From a virus: a DNA stretch of 53,508 nt. Location of the stretch: positions 1 to 53,508 of the IMG/VR virus record IMGVR_UViG_3300046171_000007; one strand, given 5' to 3'. Under the pieces are notes generated by a model. It saw nothing but the letters and a program-made list of their open reading frames with translations. It was not told the origin of the DNA and did no database searches. Position 1 is the first letter of the stretch, and each line of letters begins with the position of its first letter. The position numbers and the translations under genes were made by a program. Shown piece by piece: positions 23,608-31,728 of the stretch.

Positions 23608-25869
23608 ATGGGTACTGGTTATACTCGTAATGATACCGCCAACAATATTGCAGACGGGAACGTCATTAACGCCTCTGACCTTGATGGCGAGTTTGATGCA
23701 GTTCAGGCGGCATTCAACGGAAGCACAGGCCACAGCCACGATGGCACAACAGGCGAGGGTCCGCAGATTGACACGGCGGGTCTTGCTGATGATGCCGTAA
23801 CTGGTGCAAAGATTGACTCGACAACCACGATCACTGCCGCTGGGTTTAGTGGCCCCTTGACAGGCACAGCCTCTAACGCAGCCCTGCTTGACAGCCTTGA
23901 CAGCACACAATTCCTTCGTAGCGATGCGGCGGATACCAAGACATCAGGTGACTTGTCGTTCAGTGATAGCGTTAAGGCAAAGTTCGGTGCTGGGTCTGAC
24001 TTGCAGATTTATCATGATGGCAGCAACAGTTTTATTGATGATTCTGGTACAGGAAACCTCTTAATCCGCAGCAACAGAACCATCATTCAGAAATACACAG
24101 GTGAAGTTGCAGGTGATTTTGTAGCAGATGGCGAGGCTGCGCTTTATTACGACAACGACAAGAAAATCGCCACCACCTCCTCCGGCATCGACGTGACCGG
24201 CACCGTTACTGCTACAGGTAATATTGAACTTGGAGATAGTGGCGGTGTTTCTACTGGACGAGTAAAGTTCGGTGATGGCGACGATTTACAGATGTATTTT
24301 GACGGAACAAGCAGTGTGATTTCTAGCGAAAACACTACTGACATGTATGTTCAGGCAAATAATATATATCTTCGTAGCAGTATTCCGGGGGCAGAAAACG
24401 GTATTGTTATTGCGGGTGATGGCGCAGTGACAGCTTACTACGACAACGCCGCCAAACTCGCCACTACAGCCTCCGGCATCGACGTGACCGGCACGGCAGT
24501 CACAGACGGCCTCACGGTTGCTGGCAACGTCAGCGTGGACGGCGGCACGATTAAGCTGGACGGTAACTACCCGACAGGCACAGAGAACGTGGCTGTGGGT
24601 GACACTGCACTTGATAGCGTTGAAAGTGGTGGGCAGTACAATGTGGCAGTAGGTTCTAAGGCTGGCACTGCAATTACAACTGGTGACCAGAATGTTGCTG
24701 TTGGTGCGTATACTCTTGATGCAACGACTACTGGCGGCAACAACACGGCTTTGGGTAAATCTGCTTTAGGAGCAAACACGACAGCATCTAACAACACCGC
24801 TGTCGGCACAAATGCACTCCTCGCAAACACCACCGGCACAAACAACACCGCTGTAGGTCAAATTTCCCTAGATGCTTGTACGACGGGTAGTGGCAACACC
24901 GCTCTAGGCCGTGCTTCTGCCAGTGCTTTAACCTCTTCGGATGACAACACTTATATTGGCTATCAGTCTAATTCTGTAGGAGTCTCAGGTGATGACAATA
25001 CGGGAGTAGGGGCGAATACTCTGTACAACAACGCTGCAGCGAACAACACCGCTGTCGGTTCAAATGCGCTATATGCCAACACCTCTGGCACGAATAACAC
25101 GGCAGTAGGAAGACAGGCACTAGATGCTAATACCACCTCATCGTACAACACGGCTGTCGGCTTTAACTCACTTACAAACAGCACTGGCGCAAGCAACACG
25201 GCTGTCGGCAACCAAGCACTAGAGACTAACACTTCTGGCACACGCAACGTGGCAGTCGGTTCTAGTGCGGGGTACAACACTTCATCAGGTGCAAACAACA
25301 CGGCTATTGGAACGGTTGCTTTGTATTCTAACACCACTGCCAGCAACAACACCGCCGTAGGCGATAGCGCACTGTTCGCTAACACCACTGCCACATACAA
25401 CACCGCTGTAGGCTACCGCAGTTTGGCAGCCAACACCACTGGCGCAACCAATGTATCTGTCGGCGGCGACTCTATGCTGGCGAACACCACCGGAAGCAAC
25501 AACGTGTCACTGGGCGTTGGTACTATGCTGGCGAACACCACAGGCGGTAACAACGTCGCTATCGGTAGACAGGCACTTGATGCAAACACCACAGCATCTA
25601 ACAACACTGCTGTGGGTTATCAAACACTGACTGCAAACACCACTGGTCGTGACCTTGTTGCTATTGGTTCTGGCGCATTGGACGCAAACACCACTGCCAA
25701 CAACAATGTCGGCATCGGTAAAAATGCGTTGGGTGTAAACACTACAGGCGCTAATAACACGGCACTTGGCACTGCGGCTTTGGACGCTAACACAACAGCA
25801 GACAACAACGTGGCGGTAGGTACAGCAGCACTTGGTGCAAACACCACCGGCGCAGAAACGTCGCGGTAG
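23608..25869 (+). CDS. Tail fibre, N-terminal and repeat part (frame broken)
   Basis: The first 60 residues (MGTGYTRNDTANNIADGNVI, DLDGEFDAVQAAFN, HSHDGTTGEG) are the virion-attachment domain of many podovirus fibres. After spacer repeats with the DLQIYHDG or DLQMYFDG block, a long array of 17-residue units NNTAVGxxALxANTTxx begins near 24580. The frame breaks at 25860-25905, where several indels cluster: one missing base, one extra base and a doubled CA. The fibre continues in the frame at 26067. It would bind the host surface. Confidence 0.8.
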   Translation: MGTGYTRNDTANNIADGNVINASDLDGEFDAVQAAFNGSTGHSHDGTTGEGPQIDTAGLADDAVTGAKIDSTTTITAAGFSGPLTGTASNAALLDSLDSTQFLRSDAADTKTSGDLSFSDSVKAKFGAGSDLQIYHDGSNSFIDDSGTGNLLIRSNRTIIQKYTGEVAGDFVADGEAALYYDNDKKIATTSSGIDVTGTVTATGNIELGDSGGVSTGRVKFGDGDDLQMYFDGTSSVISSENTTDMYVQANNIYLRSSIPGAENGIVIAGDGAVTAYYDNAAKLATTASGIDVTGTAVTDGLTVAGNVSVDGGTIKLDGNYPTGTENVAVGDTALDSVESGGQYNVAVGSKAGTAITTGDQNVAVGAYTLDATTTGGNNTALGKSALGANTTASNNTAVGTNALLANTTGTNNTAVGQISLDACTTGSGNTALGRASASALTSSDDNTYIGYQSNSVGVSGDDNTGVGANTLYNNAAANNTAVGSNALYANTSGTNNTAVGRQALDANTTSSYNTAVGFNSLTNSTGASNTAVGNQALETNTSGTRNVAVGSSAGYNTSSGANNTAIGTVALYSNTTASNNTAVGDSALFANTTATYNTAVGYRSLAANTTGATNVSVGGDSMLANTTGSNNVSLGVGTMLANTTGGNNVAIGRQALDANTTASNNTAVGYQTLTANTTGRDLVAIGSGALDANTTANNNVGIGKNALGVNTTGANNTALGTAALDANTTADNNVAVGTAALGANTTGAETSR

Positions 25870-26066
25870 GTCGCTATCTCCCTTGACGCCAACACACATC
25901 AGGCGCAAGCACCGCTGTAGGCTACAACGCACTCACAGCTAACACCGGCGCATACAATGATGCGTTTGGTTACGCCTCGCTTCAGGCCAACACCTCTGGG
26001 ACAGCTAATGCTGCTTTTGGTTTTTCTGCGCTTCAAAACAACACGACGGCTAGTAACAACACCGCT

Positions 26067-26996
26067 GTGGGCTATCAGGCACTAGATGCTAACACCACTG
26101 GCACACTCAACACAGCAGTCGGCAAGGGTGCTTTGGACTCAAATACAACCGCTTCAGACAATACGGCTGTCGGCGGTGGTGCAATGGAGGACAATACCAC
26201 AGGCACAAACAACACTGCCGTAGGTCGTACAGCACTTGCTGACAATACTACAGGCGGTTCCAACACGGCTGTTGGTCGTGACGCACTAAAGGTGAACACC
26301 ACCGCATCAAACAATACGGCTGTTGGCAAAGATGCACTTCTTTTGAACACCACAGGCAACAACAACACAGCAGTCGGTGCAGAAGCCCTTGATGCAAATA
26401 CCGTAGGCGATAGAAATGTTGCTGTTGGTGTGGCCTCTCTTTCAACATTTAATCCTGCTTCTAATGCTGACACATACAACACGGCTGTAGGTTATGCGTC
26501 CTTAAAACTTGCTACAACCGGCACAAACAACACTGCAATCGGTGGATTGGCACTTACCGCTAACACCACTGGCGCAAGAAATGTTGCCGTTGGTGCAAAC
26601 GCCCTTGATGCGAATACTACATCAAGTGACTCTACTGCTATTGGGTACAACGCTTTAAGTGCAAAAACCGGCGGGTTTGGCGACCTTGCAATTGGCACGC
26701 GGCCTTTGCAAAGCCTTACAACAGGCCACAGCAATGTTGCGATTGGTACTTCTTATGCTGGATATGCGGGTGGGTCTGTAACAACCGGCACATTCAACAC
26801 TATGGTTGGCAATGATGCGGGGCGTTCAGCCACTACAGGAACCGTGAACACATTTATAGGGAATGGTTCTGGTGGACTGATAACAACTGGAAGCAAAAAC
26901 AGTGTTCTTGGTGGCCTACAACGGCAATCAGGGTGGCCTCGACATCCGCACATCCAGCAACCGCATCGTGCTGTCAGATGGCGACGGCAACCCTAG
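26067..26996 (+). CDS. Tail fibre, repeat part 2 (frame broken)
   Basis: This continues the 17-residue repeat array, with NNTAVG/NVAVG cores, to about 26915. The listed ATG-like start is arbitrary because coding sequence extends upstream to about 25900 in this fibre. One extra G in GGTGGCC near 26913-26918 shifts the frame again, just before the C-terminal chaperone region. Long arrays of this type form trimeric beta-helical or YadA-like stalks. Confidence 0.75.
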   Translation: MGYQALDANTTGTLNTAVGKGALDSNTTASDNTAVGGGAMEDNTTGTNNTAVGRTALADNTTGGSNTAVGRDALKVNTTASNNTAVGKDALLLNTTGNNNTAVGAEALDANTVGDRNVAVGVASLSTFNPASNADTYNTAVGYASLKLATTGTNNTAIGGLALTANTTGARNVAVGANALDANTTSSDSTAIGYNALSAKTGGFGDLAIGTRPLQSLTTGHSNVAIGTSYAGYAGGSVTTGTFNTMVGNDAGRSATTGTVNTFIGNGSGGLITTGSKNSVLGGLQRQSGWPRHPHIQQPHRAVRWRRQP

Positions 26997-27402
26997 ACTA
27001 TACATGAACGAAAACGGAATACTGTTTTCTCCCCCGACCCAAGACAACACCACCGCCGCTGGCGCTAACGTGTTTATCTCAGCCGGACAGTTTTATCGTT
27101 CAACATCATCTCAGCGTTACAAAAACACCATCACTGATGCCACACACGGCCTGACGGAACTGCTTGCACTGCGTCCTGTTACCTACAAAGGCAACAATGA
27201 TGGCGACACAATCTTCGGTGGCTTGATTGCTGAAGAAGTACACGACGCTGGCCTGACAGAGTTTGTTTCTTACGATGACCAAGACAGGCCAGACTCTCTT
27301 GCATACGGGAATATGGTGTCGCTGTGCATCAAAGCTATCCAAGAACAGCAAGCAACAATCACAGCACTTGAGGCACGTATTGCCACACTTGAGTCCAACT
27401 AA
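26902..27402 (+). CDS. Tail fibre C-terminus with S74 intramolecular chaperone
   Basis: From about 26916 this frame reads GNQGGLDIRTSSNRIVLSDG, then a peptidase S74 domain from about 27110: SSQRYKNTI holds the Ser and Lys of the self-cleavage dyad, followed by LTELLALRPVTYKG and GGLIAEEVHDAG and ending in a coiled coil. The domain trimerises the fibre, folds it and is cut off. The preceding repeats and attachment domain are in other frames. Confidence 0.85.
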   Translation: MFLVAYNGNQGGLDIRTSSNRIVLSDGDGNPRLYMNENGILFSPPTQDNTTAAGANVFISAGQFYRSTSSQRYKNTITDATHGLTELLALRPVTYKGNNDGDTIFGGLIAEEVHDAGLTEFVSYDDQDRPDSLAYGNMVSLCIKAIQEQQATITALEARIATLESN

Positions 27403-27413
27403 AGGAGACTAAA

Positions 27414-27656
27414 ATGGACGAAATCACTAGCGAACAAATCGCACAGAACTACACCGCAATGGGTCACAGCGTTGACCTTATCAATGCCATCATTGCTGGC
27501 GAGGCTATGGCAGATGACGACGCAGCCGACAGGCAGGACTGTGTTGACCGCAACGTCGAGCATCTTGAGATTATGGTCGCAAAGGACTACTGGACCGACG
27601 AGGACATGACAGCAGTTAATGCTGCCATCACGGCTGGCAACGGCTACACCGCATAA
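27414..27656 (+). CDS. Small acidic protein after the fibre
   Basis: The 80-residue acidic protein starts 11 bases after the fibre stop with AGGAG upstream. It is helical (SEQIAQNYTAMGHSVDLINAI) and has an Asp-rich middle; there is no hydrophobic helix. Proteins of this size next to fibres may be chaperones or tail caps, but no motif supports a choice. Its stop overlaps the next start. Confidence 0.6.
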   Translation: MDEITSEQIAQNYTAMGHSVDLINAIIAGEAMADDDAADRQDCVDRNVEHLEIMVAKDYWTDEDMTAVNAAITAGNGYTA

Positions 27657-27868
27657 TGAAACTCACTCCAGAGACACACATGGAACCTGCTTTCAAAACT
27701 CAGATGGAACTTGAGGCACACGAGAAAGAGTGTGCCATAAGGTACGCAGCAGTGCAGGAGAAACTGGAGTCTCTGGACAAACGCATGTGGCGTTTAGAAG
27801 CGATGATTATGGGTAGCACTGTTCTTGTGGTAGCTATGGTGGTCACTGTATTTATGGGAATTAAGTAA
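27656..27868 (+). CDS. Membrane protein with coiled coil and one C-terminal TM
   Basis: The 70-residue protein has a charged helix (residues about 10-45, EAHEKECAIRYAAVQEKLESLDKR) and one transmembrane helix at about 48-66 (IMGSTVLVVAMVVTVFMGI). The layout is like XhlA-type phage membrane proteins that help holins, or a spanin component. Its stop overlaps the next ATG. Confidence 0.6.
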   Translation: MKLTPETHMEPAFKTQMELEAHEKECAIRYAAVQEKLESLDKRMWRLEAMIMGSTVLVVAMVVTVFMGIK

Positions 27869-29988
27869 TGGCAATGTTCAAAGCATTTAAGCCTAGCGGC
27901 ATGGAAAAGATTGCTCGTGCTATGGGCTATCAGGGCAATATGCAGGGCTTTCAGAACTACCTTGCTCAAGACCCCATGCGTCAACAGCAGATGCAGACAT
28001 ACCAAAACAAGGCCATGCAAATGGCAAAGGGTGGTGTCGTGAAGATGCGTGAGGGTGGTATGCTTAAACCCGGTGTAACACCTGAAATGGTTGCTTCATT
28101 TCCGCAGATGGGTCAAGTCATGGGGCCAGCGCAAAATGCTGCTGGTGGTTATAATCCACAGACAGGACAGTTTACACCATTGAATCAACTGCCACAAGGT
28201 CCAGCCGGACAATTTGCACCCGGAACACTTGCACAAGCACAGAACCAGATGCAGATGTCTGGCAATATAACAGGCAATCTAGAAGATGCGTATGACCCGC
28301 GTGGACCCATCACTGATGGTAGACCTAGTTTTGGTGGACGATTGCCCGGATTAGGTGGACCAGCAGATAAAGTTGTTGCCGCACCTATCATGAGAGATTT
28401 GAGCAAGATGTTTGATACATCTATTATTGACCCCCGCACTGGATTTGCTCAAAGACTTAAATCTGATGGGACAATAGACGAAGGCCATTTTGGCGATTAT
28501 CAATTTTATGCTGATAAGGCTAAAAAGGATTACGAAACTAAACTTGCAGAGTTTCAGCGACGGCAAGCAGCACTAGGTCAAAACTTTACGTATGGTCAAC
28601 TGCAAGAGTTTCAACGAAAAGAAGGCATTCAAAATCTAAAGAATAAGCATCAAAACGTAGATACAGGTTTCTTTGACTCACCTGAATTTAAAAATATGAG
28701 AGGTGGTCCAGCAGGACAGGCTTTTACATATTCTCCTTACTTTGGTATGCACGGAGATACTTCTATTGGGACACAGGACCAAGCCTATGAGGCATACCTT
28801 CGTAGAACAGGGCAAACAAACAAACTTCGTGGCGGTTCTGAATTTGTTCAAGCGCCGGGGCAACTACCGCGCTTAGAGAAAGCGCTGCCAGTTATGCCTA
28901 CCACAACGGAGGCACCTTCACCTGACGGATTAAATCCAAGCATAACTATGGACACTAATTATGGTCAGCCCCTAATGTCCGCAGATGGCACTATGGACAT
29001 GGGTACAATGAATACTCAACAACCTGACTACAGTGGCATGACATATGAACAAGCAGTAGCAAGACAATCACAACGTGATGTGAAATCACCAGCAGAGGCT
29101 GCAGCTATTCAGGCAGCAATTGCACGTGGTCCTGTTGCACAAACCCCACAAACACAACTGCCACAACAGGCTGTACCTACCTTTACAATGCCTGAACCAA
29201 CTACCACTACTGTAACACAGTATCAGGATGCTGACGGTAATGTATACGCAAGTGAGGCAGATGTTCCAGATGGTGTCACAACAACTCCCATAGAAGTTAC
29301 ACAAACAAAACAGCCAACTATTGGTGACATCATGGCACAACAGGCATTTTCGCCAGGTCTGCCAACTGGTGGAGCAGTTGCGCCTGTTGGTATGCAAGCA
29401 ACTGCTGACCAGCTTATTGATCCAACAACTGGCCAAGTCAGTGGTGCAATGGCTGTACCAACCGCTATGGCAACGACTGCTATGGCTGTGCCGTCACAAG
29501 AGGCAGATGCCGCACAGGTGCAAGCAGCTACTGCCGCCCCTGCCGTTGCTTCTGCGCTGGATGCAACAACGGCTGCGACAGGTGCTGTATCACCGAATGC
29601 CAACATTGTAGCTGCACAACAGACTGCTTCATCTGTTGGTAGTCTTGATGCGGCACAGGGTAATGCAACACTTATTGACAATCCTGTACAGCGTGAATTG
29701 CAACAGGGTGAACTTATCTCTGGTGCAGCTGATGCCGAAAAGGCTGCAAAGTTTACTGAGCAGATCGAAGCGGCACAGGCCACACCATCCCAGCAAGCTA
29801 CTGTACAAGGTCAGCTTGCACAGCTTACTGCAAACTTTGACGCAAAGAACCCACCTGCTTGGGCTGCGGGTGCCATGCGTAATGCTACAGCACAGATGGC
29901 CGCACGTGGGCTTGGTTCGTCCAGCCTTGCAGGTCAGGCTTTGGTACAGGCTAGCTATGGAAAGCGCACTGCCAATTGCACAAGCTGA
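27868..29988 (+). CDS. Large internal virion protein A, N-terminal part (frame broken)
   Basis: The N-terminus has MAMFKAFKPSGMEKIARAMGYQGNM, GGVVKMREGGML and long Gln/Pro/Thr-rich stretches; it ends in Ala/Gln-rich helices. Near 29953 one extra base (GCTAGCTATGG) shifts the frame, and the protein continues in the ORF ending at 30976. The whole would be about 1036 residues, one of three giant proteins in a row that probably form the ejected core, as in T7-like phages. Confidence 0.7.
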   Translation: MAMFKAFKPSGMEKIARAMGYQGNMQGFQNYLAQDPMRQQQMQTYQNKAMQMAKGGVVKMREGGMLKPGVTPEMVASFPQMGQVMGPAQNAAGGYNPQTGQFTPLNQLPQGPAGQFAPGTLAQAQNQMQMSGNITGNLEDAYDPRGPITDGRPSFGGRLPGLGGPADKVVAAPIMRDLSKMFDTSIIDPRTGFAQRLKSDGTIDEGHFGDYQFYADKAKKDYETKLAEFQRRQAALGQNFTYGQLQEFQRKEGIQNLKNKHQNVDTGFFDSPEFKNMRGGPAGQAFTYSPYFGMHGDTSIGTQDQAYEAYLRRTGQTNKLRGGSEFVQAPGQLPRLEKALPVMPTTTEAPSPDGLNPSITMDTNYGQPLMSADGTMDMGTMNTQQPDYSGMTYEQAVARQSQRDVKSPAEAAAIQAAIARGPVAQTPQTQLPQQAVPTFTMPEPTTTTVTQYQDADGNVYASEADVPDGVTTTPIEVTQTKQPTIGDIMAQQAFSPGLPTGGAVAPVGMQATADQLIDPTTGQVSGAMAVPTAMATTAMAVPSQEADAAQVQAATAAPAVASALDATTAATGAVSPNANIVAAQQTASSVGSLDAAQGNATLIDNPVQRELQQGELISGAADAEKAAKFTEQIEAAQATPSQQATVQGQLAQLTANFDAKNPPAWAAGAMRNATAQMAARGLGSSSLAGQALVQASYGKRTANCTS

Positions 29989-30976
29989 TGCTGCAACTAC
30001 TGCACAGTTTGAGGCACAGAACCTTTCCAATCGCCAGCAACGTGCCATGCTTGCTGCACAACAACGTGCAGATTTCATAGGTATGGAGTTCACACAGGAC
30101 TTCCAAGCACGTGTACAGAATGCGGCAAAGATTAGCGACATTGCTAACATGAACTTCACTGCTGAACAGCAGGTACAGCTTGAGAACAGTCGCCTGACTA
30201 ATACAATGAACCTGCAAAACCTGTCCAACTCACAGGCAATGGTTATGGCAGAGGCTGCTGCACTTGCCCAGCTTGACACAGCAAACCTGAACAATCGCCA
30301 ACAGGCTGCAGTACAGAATGCACAGGCATTCCTGCAGATGGATATGGCTAACCTGTCTAATCGTCAGCAGACCAGCATGTTCAAGGCACAACAGCGTATT
30401 CAAAGTCTGTTCACAGATCAGGCAGCAGAGAATGCAGCCCGTCAGTTCAATGCAACATCTGAGAATCAGGTGAACCAGTTCTTTGCAAATCTTAACTCAC
30501 AGGTTGCACAGTTTAATGCGGCACAGTCTAACGCACAGGCGCAGTTCAATGCTGGTCAGCGTAACACTGTAGAACGCTTTAACGCTGAACTGAATAACCA
30601 GCGTGACCAGTTTAATGCCACCAACCAGCTTGCCATTGCTCAGAACAATGCAGTATGGCGTAGAGAGATTGCTACGGCAAATACTGCCGCCATCAACCGT
30701 GCTAACGAGTTGAACGCTACTGCCGCACTAAACATTTCTAAACAAGCCTATGACAATCTTTGGACATATTATTCTGATACAATGGAATTTGCTTGGAAAA
30801 GTGCAGAGAATGAACTTGACCGTCTTAACAGTATGTCTATTGCGCAATTGAGTGCAGATGCTACAACCCGTGCGCAACAGCTGGCAAGTAGTTCCGCAGC
30901 AGGTACTGCTATCGGCGGTCTGATTGGTACACTTGGTAGTGCGGCTATTGAATACGGTCTTGGAAATTTATTCTAG
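29636..30976 (+). CDS. Large internal virion protein A, C-terminal part (frame broken)
   Basis: The coding part starts near 29955 (MESALPIAQADAATTAQFEAQN). It is an almost continuous Ala/Gln/Asn-rich helix with recurring NLSNRQQ and QFNA units, as expected for a long coiled-coil ejection protein, ending in a short Gly-rich hydrophobic segment (IGGLIGTLGSAAIEYGLGNLF) that could insert in a membrane. The upstream part of this frame is a shadow of the N-terminal piece. Confidence 0.7.
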   Translation: MVVLMRHRVMQHLLTILYSVNCNRVNLSLVQLMPKRLQSLLSRSKRHRPHHPSKLLYKVSLHSLLQTLTQRTHLLGLRVPCVMLQHRWPHVGLVRPALQVRLWYRLAMESALPIAQADAATTAQFEAQNLSNRQQRAMLAAQQRADFIGMEFTQDFQARVQNAAKISDIANMNFTAEQQVQLENSRLTNTMNLQNLSNSQAMVMAEAAALAQLDTANLNNRQQAAVQNAQAFLQMDMANLSNRQQTSMFKAQQRIQSLFTDQAAENAARQFNATSENQVNQFFANLNSQVAQFNAAQSNAQAQFNAGQRNTVERFNAELNNQRDQFNATNQLAIAQNNAVWRREIATANTAAINRANELNATAALNISKQAYDNLWTYYSDTMEFAWKSAENELDRLNSMSIAQLSADATTRAQQLASSSAAGTAIGGLIGTLGSAAIEYGLGNLF

Positions 30977-30992
30977 GTTGAGGTAAGGTAAC

Positions 30993-31214
30993 ATGGCATA
31001 CACAAATCCTAGTAAGGGTGTATATCTAAATATGCAACGCATGAGGGCTATGGAAAAGGCGAAGGAAAAACCTGCACCAAAGCGTGGTGGTCTTCTTAGT
31101 TCGCCAATGAAACGTATCAAGCGTGAAGAAGAGACAGACTTTTCCATGAAACGTGTTGCACATTACATGGACATCCTTCAACAGAAACGACAGGAACTAA
31201 AAGATGGCAGTTGA
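30993..31214 (+). CDS. Small basic protein between virion genes
   Basis: The 73-residue product is Lys/Arg-rich, with MRAMEKAKEKPAPKRGGLL and a helical C-terminus (DFSMKRVAHYMDILQQKRQEL). It has no known motif and overlaps the following gene by 11 bases. Its position among the ejection proteins suggests a minor virion component. Confidence 0.55.
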   Translation: MAYTNPSKGVYLNMQRMRAMEKAKEKPAPKRGGLLSSPMKRIKREEETDFSMKRVAHYMDILQQKRQELKDGS

Positions 31215-31728
31215 AAATCCAGTATTTAATGCGCCTATTCCTGGCGAATCTTTGACACACGAATTGGGTGCCAGACCTTGGCAACAGCCAGCACAGTTTA
31301 CTACTGTCGAGGAAGCACTTGACTATTACATTCCACGTTTTGCAAACGAGGACGTAATTGCTCAAACAGCTGATGTTCTCAAGATGGGCGTCCCTGTTAC
31401 AACTCTTGCCAACACAATTCAGCTTGCCAGTGTCATGGAAGGCAAGCACAGTATTGATGTTGGTATGCTTGTGCTTCCTGTTATCATGGAAATGCTTATG
31501 TATATTGCAGAAGCAGAAGGTATTGACTATGTTAGTGGCTTGGAAAAAGATAAGAAACTTCGTAGTACACTAATTCAGTCTGCCCTGATCCGTCTTGAAG
31601 AAGAGACTGAGCAGAAGGAAGAGCAAGATACAGAAACAGAAGTTGTAGAAGAGTTGCAGGATACTGTTGAAGTCGAAGAGACAGAAGATACTCAAGACAT
31701 GAGAAAAGGTTTGATGGGGCGTAGCTAA
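31204..31728 (+). CDS. Putative virion protein, acidic C-terminus
   Basis: The 174-residue protein has LTHELGARPWQQPAQFTTVEEALDYY, hydrophobic helices around 60-100 and a long Glu-rich tail (EEETEQKEEQDTETEVVEEL). I recognise its start as recurring in marine podoviruses, next to ejection proteins. It overlaps its neighbours by stop/start coupling. Function unknown. Confidence 0.6.
   Translation: MAVENPVFNAPIPGESLTHELGARPWQQPAQFTTVEEALDYYIPRFANEDVIAQTADVLKMGVPVTTLANTIQLASVMEGKHSIDVGMLVLPVIMEMLMYIAEAEGIDYVSGLEKDKKLRSTLIQSALIRLEEETEQKEEQDTETEVVEELQDTVEVEETEDTQDMRKGLMGRS

Noticed and set aside
24567-26734. Long minus-strand frames through the fibre repeats
   Set aside because: They repeat with the same 51-base period as the fibre and are mirror translations of the NNTAVG units.
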